Assembly (NCBI GenBank): GCA_016716465.1
Contig: JADJWH010000004.1
Location: forward strand, 372,001 to 436,000
Length of the DNA: 64,000 bases
Direction: 5' to 3'
Origin: Gammaproteobacteria bacterium
GTDB lineage: Bacteria > Pseudomonadota > Gammaproteobacteria > SZUA-140
The first letter of the stretch is position 1, and each line of letters starts with the position of its first letter. Both the position numbers and the translations under genes were made by a program. Below the pieces are notes generated by a model. The model did not search any database, was not told the origin of the DNA, and saw only the letters and a list, made by a program, of their open reading frames with translations. Shown piece after piece: positions 1 through 9,652 of the stretch.

Positions 1-2
1 TG

Positions 3-50
3 CACAACGGCCTGCAGAGTGCGCCGCCCGAGGCGCTGCGTTCGGAATAA
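3..50 (+). CDS. Possible C-terminal end of an unidentified protein (partial)
   Basis: The first bases can be read as an open frame ending HNGLQSAPPEALRSE followed by TAA at 48-50. Codon choice is GC-rich like the rest of the window, so this may be the tail of a gene that begins before the window. Fifteen residues are too few to identify a family. It reads in the same direction as hemJ but is separated from it by about 236 bases that include a promoter-like site, so co-transcription is not implied. It could equally be chance. Confidence 0.28.
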   Translation, partial: HNGLQSAPPEALRSE

Positions 51-218
51 TTCGCGGCGGACATACCGCCAAAAAAAATGCGGCCGGCAGCCGCAAATTA
101 GAAGTAACGCATCTACTTGTTGTTATCTCTGCGGGAGCCAAGGATGCGTCCCTCTCCACGTGGGCCTAAATCTAATTGACCCCTCTGAGCAAGTCAAGCA
201 AACGCGCGCGACGGGACA

Positions 219-248
219 TTGTCAACGCACGTCGTGCACCAGTATAGT
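219..248 (+). promoter_or_regulatory. Sigma-70-like promoter of hemJ
   Basis: TTGTCA (219-224), an 18-base spacer and TATAGT (243-248) lie about 40 bases before the hemJ ATG. Both boxes are one or two changes from consensus. The rest of 51-286 contains no gene that I can support. Confidence 0.45.
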
Positions 249-286
249 GGGCCGGTCCATCACTACGAGCGAACCGGAACACGACC

Positions 287-712
287 ATGCCGTGGCTCAA
301 GGCCCTGCACCTCATCTTCATGGTGACCTGGTTCGCCGGCCTGTTCTATCTGCCGCGCCTGTACGTCTATCACGCCCAGTGCGAGGACACCCCCGGACGG
401 GAGCGCTTCAAGATCATGGAGCGCAAGCTCTTCTACGGCATCATGACACCGGGCGCGGTGCTCACGGTGGTGTTCGGACTGTGGATGGTGTTCACCTACG
501 CGTGGGAAATGTACTCTTCCATGGCATGGCTGCACATCAAGCTCGCGCTGATCCTGGGACTGATCGCCTACCATGTCTATTGTGGAAAGCTGCTCGTCGA
601 CTTCAAGCATGACCGCAACCGCCACGGCCACGTGTTCTACCGCTGGTTGAACGAGGTGCCGGTACTCTTCCTGATCGTGATCGTCCTGCTGGCGACGCTG
701 AAGCCCTTCTGA
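287..712 (+). CDS. hemJ: HemJ, protoporphyrinogen IX oxidase (UPF0093 family)
   Basis: This 141-residue protein fits the family length and begins with the typical opening MPWLKALHLIFMVTWFAGLF, followed by YLPRLYVYHA. It has four hydrophobic segments (about residues 5-25, 50-75, 82-100 and 120-140) and so sits in the inner membrane. HemJ converts protoporphyrinogen IX to protoporphyrin IX, the penultimate step of heme synthesis, in bacteria lacking HemG or HemY. Conserved His and Arg residues near the N-terminus are present. The ATG at 287 is chosen because the family motif begins immediately; a promoter-like site lies just upstream. hemE of the same pathway is elsewhere in the window (31.4-32.5 kb). 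Confidence 0.93.
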   Translation: MPWLKALHLIFMVTWFAGLFYLPRLYVYHAQCEDTPGRERFKIMERKLFYGIMTPGAVLTVVFGLWMVFTYAWEMYSSMAWLHIKLALILGLIAYHVYCGKLLVDFKHDRNRHGHVFYRWLNEVPVLFLIVIVLLATLKPF

Positions 713-772
713 GGGCGGTGATCCGATTTTTTCGCCCGCCCCCTTGCTTTTTTCGCGCGCCGTGCACCATCT

Positions 773-781
773 TTATGCACA
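773..781 (+). promoter_or_regulatory. DnaA box
   Basis: TTATGCACA matches the TTWTNCACA consensus exactly. It is the first of three such sites in the hemJ-priA gap. Confidence 0.4.
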
Positions 782-960
782 ATCCGGAGCGGGTCGCCGA
801 CAAGCCACCCCCGCGGCGGGCGGTTTTTCACACCCGGCGGAGGCGGATAGTCAAGCTAATGTTTTTAAATGGAATTTTCTCAGACCATTTTCGCGCCATC
901 CGAAAAAAATGCTAATGGCGGTGGCCATTAAGATGATGATGCACCACTCCGTCCACAGAG

Positions 961-969
961 TTATCCACA
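961..969 (+). promoter_or_regulatory. DnaA box (perfect)
   Basis: TTATCCACA is a high-affinity DnaA-box sequence. It lies 5 bases from an inverted partner at 975-983 and 140 bases before priA. Confidence 0.5.
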
Positions 970-974
970 GGTTT

Positions 975-983
975 TGTGGACAA
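975..983 (-). promoter_or_regulatory. DnaA box, inverted partner
   Basis: The minus strand reads TTGTCCACA, one change from the canonical box. With 961-969 it forms an inverted pair (TTATCCACA, 5-base gap, TGTGGACAA). Confidence 0.4.
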
Positions 984-1108
984 CCCCCTGATTATCCGGC
1001 TCGACAACGAGTTAGGATTTATACATCACTCTCCACCTCACACGGCGAGGGTCCGGGCCCGCAAAATCGCCCTCTTTCGCCCGCTCAGACCTCCTCGAAA
1101 CTCCCGCG

Positions 1109-3331
1109 ATGACCGCCGAGGCCCGCTTCTGGCAAATCGCGGTGCATTCCCCGCTGTACCAGGGATTCGACTACCTGCCACCGCAGGGTGTCGCGCCGGA
1201 CGCGGCCGTGGCGGGAATGCGCGTGCAGGTGCCGTTCGGCCGCGGCACACGGGTCGGCATCATCACGGCGACCGCCGCGACGAGCCGTATCGATGCGAAG
1301 CGGCTGAAACATGCGCATGCGCTCATCGATGCGCAGCCGATATTTTCCCCGGACGTGTTCCGCCTGCTGCTGTGGGCGGCGGACTATTATCACTACCCGG
1401 CTGGCGAGGTGCTGCTCGGCGCGCTGCCCGCTCCCTTGCGTCGCGGTGATGGCGTTGCCGCGCGAACCCGGCGGCACTGGCGTCTGACCGCGGCGGGTCG
1501 CGCCCACGCACCGGAATCGCTGCGCCGCGCGCCGCGGCAGGCGATGCTGATGCAAATACTGGCCATGGCGCCGCAGGGTATCTCCGCGCAGGAACTGCTC
1601 ACCGAGCATGGCACGCGCGACGCCCTGCGCGCGCTGTGCGTGAAGGGCTGGGTGGAATCCGTCGAGCTTGCCGTGGAAGACACCGCACCGGCGGCGTCCA
1701 TGCCTGCGACGCTCGAAACCGGCCCCGCATTGAATGGTTCCCAGCGTGCCGCCGCGGCGGCGATCGAGGACGCGCACGGCCGCTTCCAGCCCTTTCTGCT
1801 CGACGGTGTTACCGGCAGCGGAAAGACCGAGGTCTATTTTCACGCCATCGAGGGCGCGCTGCGCGCGGATCGCCAGGCGCTGCTGCTGGTGCCGGAGATC
1901 GGCCTCACGCCGCAGATGGTGGAACGCGTGCGGCGCCGCTTCGGCATCCCACTCGCGGTGCTGCATTCCGGCCTGTCCGACGGCGAGCGTCTCGCCGCCT
2001 GGCGCGCGGCGACGGAAGGACGCGCGCCGATCGTCATCGGCACACGCTCCGCGGTGTTCGTCCCGCTCGCGCGCCCCGGCATCATCATCGTCGATGAGGA
2101 ACACGACGCGTCGTACAAACAGCAGGACGGTTTTCGTTACCACGCGCGCGACCTCGCCGTCGTGCGCGCGCAGTATCTCAAGATCCCGGTGGTGCTCGGA
2201 TCCGCGACCCCCGCCCTGGAAAGCCTGCATAACTGCCGGGAGAATCGTTATCAGCATCTGATCCTGGCGACACGCGCGGGCGCGGCAACACCGCCCGCAA
2301 TGCACCTGGTCAGCCTGCGCGACCAGGCGGCGGATCACGGCATCTCCCCCGTGCTCGCCCGCGCGATCGAACGCCATTTGGGAAGCGATCACCAGGTGCT
2401 GCTGTTCCTGAACCGGCGTGGCTACGCCCCGACGCTGTTATGCCACGACTGCGGCTGGGTCGCCGACTGTTCGCGCTGCGACGCGCATCTGATTTATCAC
2501 CGGGCGCGGCATCTGCTGCGTTGCCATCACTGCGGCGCCGAACGTCCCGTTCCCGCCGGATGTCCCGCCTGCGGGAGCCCGGATCTGCGGCCGCTCGGCC
2601 AGGGAACGGAACGTGCGGAGGAAGTGCTGGCCGAACGCTTCCCCGCAGCCGAGATCGTGCGCATCGACCGCGACAGCACACGCCGCAAGGGCAGCCTCGA
2701 CGCCCTCTTCCGCCGCGTGCAGGAAGGCCGCCGCCAGATCCTGCTCGGGACGCAGATGCTGACCAAGGGGCATCATCTGCCGCATGTCACCCTGGTCGGC
2801 ATCCTCGACGCCGACCAGGGCCTGTTCGGCGCCGATTTCCGCGCCGGTGAGCGCATGGGACAGCTCATCGTCCAGGTCGCGGGCCGGGCCGGACGCGCCG
2901 ACAAACCCGGCGAGGTACTGATCCAGACCCATCATCCCGATCACCCCCAGTTCGCCGCCCTGTTGCGGCACGACTACCGCGGCTTCGCCCATGGCCTGCT
3001 GGAGGAACGCCGCCAGGCCGACCTGCCCCCCTATGGTTGCCTGGCGCTGCTGCGGGCGGAATCGGTTCATCCGCGCACCGCCGCGGATTTTCTCGCGGCC
3101 CTGCGCGCGGACCTGGCGCAAGCCGTCCCCGCCGGAGTGGAAATCCTCGGTCCGGCACCGCCGCCGATGGAACGGCGCGCCGGCCGTCACCGCACGCAAT
3201 TGCTGTTTCACTCCGCGCGCCGCGCGCCGCTGCACCGCGCGCTGGCCGCGGCGGTGGAGCGGCTGCAGAAGCTGCCGCAAGCCGGCAAGGTACGCTGGGC
3301 GCTGGACGTAGATCCGATCGACGAATATTAG
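1109..3331 (+). CDS. priA: PriA, primosomal replication restart helicase
   Basis: PriA recognises stalled forks and D-loops and reloads the replisome. The 740-residue length is normal. Visible parts in order: an N-terminal DNA 3'-end-binding domain (1-105), a winged helix (about 115-190), a Walker A motif GVTGSGKT with Lys239, a DEEH box at 329-332, and an insert of cysteine pairs (CHDC from 445, SRCDAH, CHHCG, CPACG to about 493) that binds two zinc ions. Helicase motifs V and VI (GTQMLTKGHHLPHVTL and QVAGRAGR) follow, then a C-terminal domain ending WALDVDPIDEY. The ATG at 1109 starts with MTAEARFWQIAV, normal for the family. A DnaA-box cluster lies upstream. The gene is followed after 86 bases by argS. 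Confidence 0.97.
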   Translation: MTAEARFWQIAVHSPLYQGFDYLPPQGVAPDAAVAGMRVQVPFGRGTRVGIITATAATSRIDAKRLKHAHALIDAQPIFSPDVFRLLLWAADYYHYPAGEVLLGALPAPLRRGDGVAARTRRHWRLTAAGRAHAPESLRRAPRQAMLMQILAMAPQGISAQELLTEHGTRDALRALCVKGWVESVELAVEDTAPAASMPATLETGPALNGSQRAAAAAIEDAHGRFQPFLLDGVTGSGKTEVYFHAIEGALRADRQALLLVPEIGLTPQMVERVRRRFGIPLAVLHSGLSDGERLAAWRAATEGRAPIVIGTRSAVFVPLARPGIIIVDEEHDASYKQQDGFRYHARDLAVVRAQYLKIPVVLGSATPALESLHNCRENRYQHLILATRAGAATPPAMHLVSLRDQAADHGISPVLARAIERHLGSDHQVLLFLNRRGYAPTLLCHDCGWVADCSRCDAHLIYHRARHLLRCHHCGAERPVPAGCPACGSPDLRPLGQGTERAEEVLAERFPAAEIVRIDRDSTRRKGSLDALFRRVQEGRRQILLGTQMLTKGHHLPHVTLVGILDADQGLFGADFRAGERMGQLIVQVAGRAGRADKPGEVLIQTHHPDHPQFAALLRHDYRGFAHGLLEERRQADLPPYGCLALLRAESVHPRTAADFLAALRADLAQAVPAGVEILGPAPPPMERRAGRHRTQLLFHSARRAPLHRALAAAVERLQKLPQAGKVRWALDVDPIDEY

Positions 3332-3417
3332 ACAATATGCAAGAATTGCCGCACCGGGATAACGGACGCAGCGACGCCGGCACCCCACCGATCCTCCAGT
3401 GAACCCGATCCGATGCC

Positions 3418-5184
3418 ATGAAAGACCATCTGCGTGAACTACTCACCCGGGCCGTGCTCGCCCTGCAGAACGAGGGAACCATCGCCAGCGATGCTCCGAT
3501 CGATATCCAGCTCGAGCGCGCCCGCGACAAGCAGCACGGCGACTTCGCCTGCAACATCGCGCTGACCCTGGCCAAGCGGCTGCGCGCGAACCCGCGCCGG
3601 CTCGCCGAACAGATCGCCGCCGCCGTGCCCGCGTCGGACCAGGTCGAGCGCGTCGAGGTCGCCGGCCCCGGATTCATCAACTTTTTCCTGGCCGGGGACG
3701 CCTTCCGCGGCGTCATCGCGCGGATACTCGAGGCCGGCGACGCCTTCGGACACAGCACCATCGGCCAGGGGCGCTCAGTCCAGGTGGAGTTCGTCTCGGC
3801 CAACCCGACCGGACCGCTGCACGTCGGCCACGGCCGCGGCGCCGCCTACGGCGCGGCCGTGGCCGATCTGCTCGCCGCCGCCGGCTTCAGGGTGCACCGC
3901 GAGTACTACATCAACGACGCCGGACGGCAGATGGACATCCTCGCGGCGAGCGTCTGGCTGCGTTACCTGGAGTTGAGCGGTGAACGCCTGCCCTTCCCGA
4001 GCAACGGCTACCGCGGAGAGTACGTGCACGATATCGCCAAGGCCCTGCACGGCCACCATCGCGACGAACTGCACGCCTCCGCCGCGGTGGTGATGGCGAA
4101 CCTGCCGCCCGACCTCGCCGCCGACGGCAGCGGCGACAAGGAGGCCCACATCGACGGGCTCATCGCGCGCGCGAAGGAGATCCTCGGCGCCGTCCGTTAC
4201 CGGCTCGTGTTCGACGCCGGGCTGCATTCCATCCTGGGCGACATCCGCAATGACCTGCAGGAATTCGGCGTGGTCTATGCGGAGTGGTTCTCCGAGCGCT
4301 CCCTGATCGAGAACGGCGAGGTCGATCGCGTGATCGGCCGCCTGCGCGCCGGCGGCCATCTCTATCAGCAGGACGGTGCCTGGTGGTTCCGCTCCACCGC
4401 CTACGGCGACGAAAAGGATCGCGTGCTCGTGCGCGAGAACGGCCAGGCCACCTATTTCGCCCACGACATCGCCTACCATGCCGGCAAGTTCGAGCGCGGC
4501 TTCGAGCGCATCATCAACATCTGGGGCGCCGACCACCACGGCTACGTACCGCGGGTGAAGGCGGCGCTCAGCGCCCTCGGATACGACGCCGCGCGCCTTG
4601 ACGTGCTGCTGGTCCAGTTCGCCATCCTCTATCGCGGCGAAACCCGCGTGCAGATGTCGACCCGCAGCGGCCAGTTCGTCACCCTGCGCGAGTTGCGCGC
4701 GGAAGTCGGCAACGACGCGGCGCGCTTCTTCTATGTGCTGCGCAAGTGCGAGCAGCACATGGATTTCGATCTCGACCTCGCCAAGTCGGAATCGAGCGAC
4801 AACCCCGTCTACTACATCCAGTACGCCCATGCGCGCATCTGCAGCGTGCTGCGCCAGCTGGCGGAAACCGGGCTGAGCGAGGACGCCGCGCTCGGACTGA
4901 ACGGCCTCCACCGCCTCGGCGAGGAGCACGAACAGCGTCTGATCGGCCGGCTCAGCCAGTATCCCGAGACGATCGAGAACGCCGCGCTCGCGCACGAACC
5001 GCATCAGCTCGCCTACTACCTGCGCGAGCTCGCGAACGACTTCCACACCTACTACAATGCGCACCAGTTCCTCGTCGAGGACGGCGAGCTGCGCAACGCG
5101 CGCCTTGCGCTGATCAAGGCGGCGCGTCAGGTATTGAGCAACGGCCTGCGACTGCTCGGGGTCGGCGCACCGGACCACATGTAG
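3418..5184 (+). CDS. argS: Arginyl-tRNA synthetase
   Basis: ArgS is a cytoplasmic class I aminoacyl-tRNA synthetase that charges tRNA-Arg using ATP. The 588-residue length is typical. An N-terminal Add1 domain (1-110) precedes the HIGH motif, seen as HVGH at 135-138 inside SANPTGPLHVGHGRG. The KMSKS equivalent is the degenerate MSTRS at about 413, which is normal for ArgS since many members lack the canonical lysine. The C-terminal helical anticodon-binding (DALR) domain ends LLGVGAPDHM. The ATG at 3418 begins MKDHLRELLTRAV, as expected. It lies between priA and a SPOR protein whose start codon is one base after the argS stop, so those two are probably co-translated. Confidence 0.97.
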   Translation: MKDHLRELLTRAVLALQNEGTIASDAPIDIQLERARDKQHGDFACNIALTLAKRLRANPRRLAEQIAAAVPASDQVERVEVAGPGFINFFLAGDAFRGVIARILEAGDAFGHSTIGQGRSVQVEFVSANPTGPLHVGHGRGAAYGAAVADLLAAAGFRVHREYYINDAGRQMDILAASVWLRYLELSGERLPFPSNGYRGEYVHDIAKALHGHHRDELHASAAVVMANLPPDLAADGSGDKEAHIDGLIARAKEILGAVRYRLVFDAGLHSILGDIRNDLQEFGVVYAEWFSERSLIENGEVDRVIGRLRAGGHLYQQDGAWWFRSTAYGDEKDRVLVRENGQATYFAHDIAYHAGKFERGFERIINIWGADHHGYVPRVKAALSALGYDAARLDVLLVQFAILYRGETRVQMSTRSGQFVTLRELRAEVGNDAARFFYVLRKCEQHMDFDLDLAKSESSDNPVYYIQYAHARICSVLRQLAETGLSEDAALGLNGLHRLGEEHEQRLIGRLSQYPETIENAALAHEPHQLAYYLRELANDFHTYYNAHQFLVEDGELRNARLALIKAARQVLSNGLRLLGVGAPDHM

Positions 5185-5185
5185 C

Positions 5186-5782
5186 ATGCCGCGCGACTAC
5201 AAACCCGCCGCCCGCAGACGCCGGCGCAGCGCCCGTTCCAAATCGTCGCCCCGCTGGTCGTGGCTGCTCGGCGGCCTGATCGCCGGCATTCTCGCCAGCT
5301 ACGCGGTCTATCTCACGGCCACGCGGAACGTGGCGGACAAAGCCGAACAGGCGGCGCAGAAACCCGCCGCGCCGGCGCCCAAGACCGCGCCGCCGAAAAC
5401 GGCGGCGACGGACGACAAGGAGGCCAGGGAAAAGGCCCGCTTCGACTTCTACACGCTGCTTCCCGAGATGGAGGTGAAGATCGGCAAGGACACACTCGAC
5501 GCCGCGCGCGGCGGCAACAGCCGCAAACCGGAGTCGAACGGACCGTACGTCCTCCAGGTAGGCTCGTTCCGCAGCTATGGCGAGGCCGACAACCTCAAGG
5601 CGCGGCTGGCGCTGATCGGCGTGCAGGCCTCGATCCAGACCGTCATCATCAGCGACGACAATACCTGGTACCGCGTCCGGGTCGGTCCCTACAAGAACCT
5701 GAAGGATCTGGAACAGGCCCGCACGGCCCTGCAGCGCAACGATGTCGAGTACATGCTGCTGGGATTGGGGCGTGAGGGTTAA
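5186..5782 (+). CDS. SPOR-domain membrane protein (FtsN-like)
   Basis: This 198-residue protein has a short basic cytoplasmic N-terminus (RRRRRSARS), one membrane segment at about 27-45 (WLLGGLIAGILASYAVYL), an Ala/Pro/Lys-rich periplasmic linker and a C-terminal SPOR domain (about 118-195, starting YVLQVGSFRSYGEADNLKARL). SPOR domains bind denuded septal peptidoglycan, so a cell-division or wall-remodelling role is likely. The priA-argS-SPOR order is common in Gammaproteobacteria, where this protein is often annotated as a SPOR-domain or FtsN-like protein. The ATG is one base after the argS stop. It is short for a true FtsN, and I cannot say whether it is the divisome FtsN. Confidence 0.88.
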   Translation: MPRDYKPAARRRRRSARSKSSPRWSWLLGGLIAGILASYAVYLTATRNVADKAEQAAQKPAAPAPKTAPPKTAATDDKEAREKARFDFYTLLPEMEVKIGKDTLDAARGGNSRKPESNGPYVLQVGSFRSYGEADNLKARLALIGVQASIQTVIISDDNTWYRVRVGPYKNLKDLEQARTALQRNDVEYMLLGLGREG

Positions 5783-5813
5783 AACCAGGGACTGGGTCAT
5801 CGCCTCCGGCTAT

Positions 5814-7712
<1,899 letters not shown>

Positions 7713-7767
7713 CGTTACGCCGCCACTCGCGGGAAACCCCGCCGTTGTCGCCCACCTCAATCGCGCC

Positions 7768-7797
7768 TGTTCATCAGGCCGAAACCCTGTTTATAAT
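7768..7797 (+). promoter_or_regulatory. Promoter of speE
   Basis: A perfect TATAAT at 7792-7797 follows a weak -35 (TGTTCA, 7768-7773) with an 18-base spacer, 51 bases before the speE ATG. Confidence 0.5.
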
Positions 7798-7848
7798 AGG
7801 CCCCCATTACGCTTTTTGAAACCCTGGACACAGCAACGGGACGGCGCC

Positions 7849-8703
7849 ATGAGCCTGGATCAGAACTGGTTTACCGAAGTGGGCGAAAACACCGGCATCG
7901 CCTTCTCGCTCCGCATCACCGGCAAGCTCCACGACGAGCAGACCGAATACCAGCGCATCGAGATCTACGAGACCACGGATTTCGGCCGTCTGATGACGAT
8001 CGACGGCTATATCATGCTCTCCCAGCGCGACAACTTCCTGTACCACGAGATGCTCTCCCATCCCGTGCTCTATACCCACGTGAATCCGAAAAGCGTGCTG
8101 ATCATCGGCGGGGGCGACTGCGGCACCCTGAGAGAGGTGCTCAAGCATGAATCGGTCAAGTCCGCGGTGCAGGTGGAGATCGACGAACGCGTGACGCGGC
8201 TGTCCGAGCGCTTCTTTCCCGAGCTCTGCAGCGCCAATGACGATCCGCGCGCGCGCCTGGTTTTCGGCGACGGCATCAAGTGGGTGACCGAATCCGAACC
8301 GGAAAGCTATGACGTCATCATCGTCGACAGCACCGATCCGATCGGACCGGCGGCGGGCCTGTTCTCCGAACCGTTCTATCGCGACTGCTTCCGCGCCCTG
8401 CGTCCGGGCGGAATCATCGTCCAGCAGAGCGAATCGCCGCTGCTGCATATGAAACTGATCAGCGCGATGCGGCGGGCGATGCGCAGCGCCGGCTTCGGCG
8501 ACCTGCTCACCCTGAACTTCCCCCAGTGCGTCTACCCTTCGGGCTGGTGGAGCGCGACGCTGGCGGGCAAGGCCGCCTCGCTCAGGAACATCCGGGACCA
8601 GGACATCGTGGACAAGTCGTTCGCGACGCGCTACTACAACCTGGCGATGCACCAGGCCTGCCTGGCACAACCCGAGTTTTTCCGCAGCGAGATCGAGCAG
8701 TAG
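7849..8703 (+). CDS. speE: Spermidine synthase (polyamine aminopropyltransferase)
   Basis: SpeE transfers an aminopropyl group from decarboxylated SAM to putrescine. The open frame runs further upstream, but the ATG at 7849 (MSLDQNWFTEVGENTGIAFS) gives 284 residues, the usual length, and follows a clear -10 box. The dcSAM-binding loop is IIGGGDCGTLREVLKH, with Cys where most homologues have Gly. The catalytic region includes DSTDPIGPAAGLFSEPFY, and the gatekeeper segment has YHEMLSHP. It is divergent from speA, a pairing that fits polyamine synthesis. SpeD, which supplies the dcSAM, is not in this window. Confidence 0.96.
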   Translation: MSLDQNWFTEVGENTGIAFSLRITGKLHDEQTEYQRIEIYETTDFGRLMTIDGYIMLSQRDNFLYHEMLSHPVLYTHVNPKSVLIIGGGDCGTLREVLKHESVKSAVQVEIDERVTRLSERFFPELCSANDDPRARLVFGDGIKWVTESEPESYDVIIVDSTDPIGPAAGLFSEPFYRDCFRALRPGGIIVQQSESPLLHMKLISAMRRAMRSAGFGDLLTLNFPQCVYPSGWWSATLAGKAASLRNIRDQDIVDKSFATRYYNLAMHQACLAQPEFFRSEIEQ

Positions 8704-8730
8704 CGCGTCGGCTGCACGGCCGCGGGCACC

Positions 8731-9183
8731 TCAGTCACACCACTTTTCCACATCCTCGCGCGACTTGCCGAGCACCATCTCGCGCTCCTCGTCCGAGAGG
8801 AACACGCGTTCCCCGTTGGTGTCCACCCGGTACATGCGCTCGATGCTCTCGTTGTGCTGCAGGGTCTGACGCGCGATCTGGCAGTTCTGCTCGCGAATCT
8901 TGCGCCGCTGCTCCTCCATCGCCGCCTGCTGTTCCTCCTTGGATGCCGCGGGATCCGTCGCCGCGGCGTCATCTTCCGCGCCAGCCTCCTCCTCGTCATC
9001 CCCGACCAGGGACGGGCTGGATGGTGTCACCCGCATCTCCTCCGCCGCCGCATTCGGCACCGGACGGTCGCTGAAATGTATCACGCCGGATTCGTCCGTC
9101 CATTTGTAGACGGTCTCCGCGGCAACACAGGCGAAGGAAGCGGCCCCAAGCAGCACCGCGGTCACGGCCAGGAAGTTCTTCAT
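8731..9183 (-). CDS. DUF4124-domain exported protein
   Basis: The 150-residue product has a signal peptide (MKNFLAVTAVLLGAASFACVAAE) and right after it a DUF4124 motif, YKWTDESGVIHFSDRP, a small fold found in many exported gammaproteobacterial proteins of unknown role. The middle is Asp/Glu/Ala-rich and likely disordered. It is followed by a helical stretch (about 75-105) and a C-terminus with a single Cys (EKWCD). The ATG at 9183 is chosen over a longer frame because the signal peptide begins there; its upstream bases do not form a good ribosome-binding site. It converges with speE. Function is unknown. Confidence 0.8.
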   Translation of the reverse strand: MKNFLAVTAVLLGAASFACVAAETVYKWTDESGVIHFSDRPVPNAAAEEMRVTPSSPSLVGDDEEEAGAEDDAAATDPAASKEEQQAAMEEQRRKIREQNCQIARQTLQHNESIERMYRVDTNGERVFLSDEEREMVLGKSREDVEKWCD

Positions 9184-9282
9184 TGGAGGTCCCATGCAAG
9201 GTTGGAGAGGTATGCCGAGGATATCGGCCGTCCGCCACCTTTCCTTACCCCGCGGGCCGTGCCCGCCCGGCGCCGGGAAAGG

Positions 9283-9288
9283 TATAAT
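9283..9288 (+). promoter_or_regulatory. -10 box of the CDGSH gene
   Basis: A perfect TATAAT lies 44 bases before the ATG. No good -35 is visible at the right distance. Confidence 0.4.
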
Positions 9289-9331
9289 CAACGGGATTTT
9301 AATCACTATTAGCCCCGCTGAGGAGGGCCCG

Positions 9332-9571
9332 ATGTCCGATGAACCCGTAATCGCGCAAAAATTCCCCTATGTGAAAAGCCTCGCGCCCGGAACCTACTAC
9401 TGGTGCGCCTGCGGCAGATCGGCGAACCAGCCCTTTTGCGACGGATCCCACAAGGGGACGGCGTTCTCGCCGGTGCAGTTCACCGTTACCTCCCGCGCGC
9501 CGGTGGCCCTGTGCGGCTGCAAGCACACCCAGGAACCGCCGTTTTGTGACGGATCTCACAGCAAGCTCTAG
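9332..9571 (+). CDS. Small protein with two CDGSH iron-sulfur motifs
   Basis: This 79-residue soluble protein carries two complete CDGSH-type motifs (C-x-C-x2-S/T-x3-P-x-C-D-G-S-H class): CACGRSANQPFCDGSH and CGCKHTQEPPFCDGSH. Each should hold a 2Fe-2S cluster with three Cys and one His ligand. It is therefore a minimal tandem mitoNEET-like protein, a group linked to redox or Fe-S handling, but no exact role is known for the bacterial type. The ATG at 9332 follows a strong ribosome-binding site (GAGGAGGG) and a TATAAT box. It stands alone and converges with amtB. Confidence 0.9.
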   Translation: MSDEPVIAQKFPYVKSLAPGTYYWCACGRSANQPFCDGSHKGTAFSPVQFTVTSRAPVALCGCKHTQEPPFCDGSHSKL

Positions 9572-9598
9572 ACACATTCCGGAACCACCACACTCCAC

Positions 9599-9626
9599 AA
9601 AAAAGAAGGGCGCCAGAGGCGCCCTT
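9599..9626 (-). terminator. Rho-independent terminator of glnK-amtB
   Basis: A 9-bp perfect stem (9606-9614 with 9618-9626, 3-base loop) is followed on the minus strand by a run of T. It lies 27 bases after the amtB stop. Confidence 0.85.
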
Positions 9627-9652
9627 CCGAACACAGCCGCTGTTCCCGGCTG

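Larger units (their letters stand above)
713..1108. promoter_or_regulatory. Intergenic region with DnaA-box cluster and AT-rich stretch upstream of priA
   Basis: These 396 bases between hemJ and priA hold no convincing gene. They contain three DnaA-box-like 9-mers (listed separately) and a local AT-rich stretch around 855-920, which stands out in this GC-rich window. Two weak GC hairpins followed by T runs, ending near 753 and 827, could terminate hemJ transcription, but both have poor loops. DnaA boxes plus an AT-rich element resemble a DnaA-regulated promoter or a minor initiator-binding site. Nothing here proves an origin. Confidence 0.4.

Noticed and set aside
71..94. Terminator-like hairpin on the minus strand (GCGGC/GCCGC with a T run)
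   Set aside because: No minus-strand gene lies to its right within reach; hemJ is on the plus strand. The stem is only five base pairs, so it is probably incidental.
3775..5187. Long minus-strand frame opposite argS
   Set aside because: It is the antisense shadow of argS, common in GC-rich genomes; no homology-like motifs.
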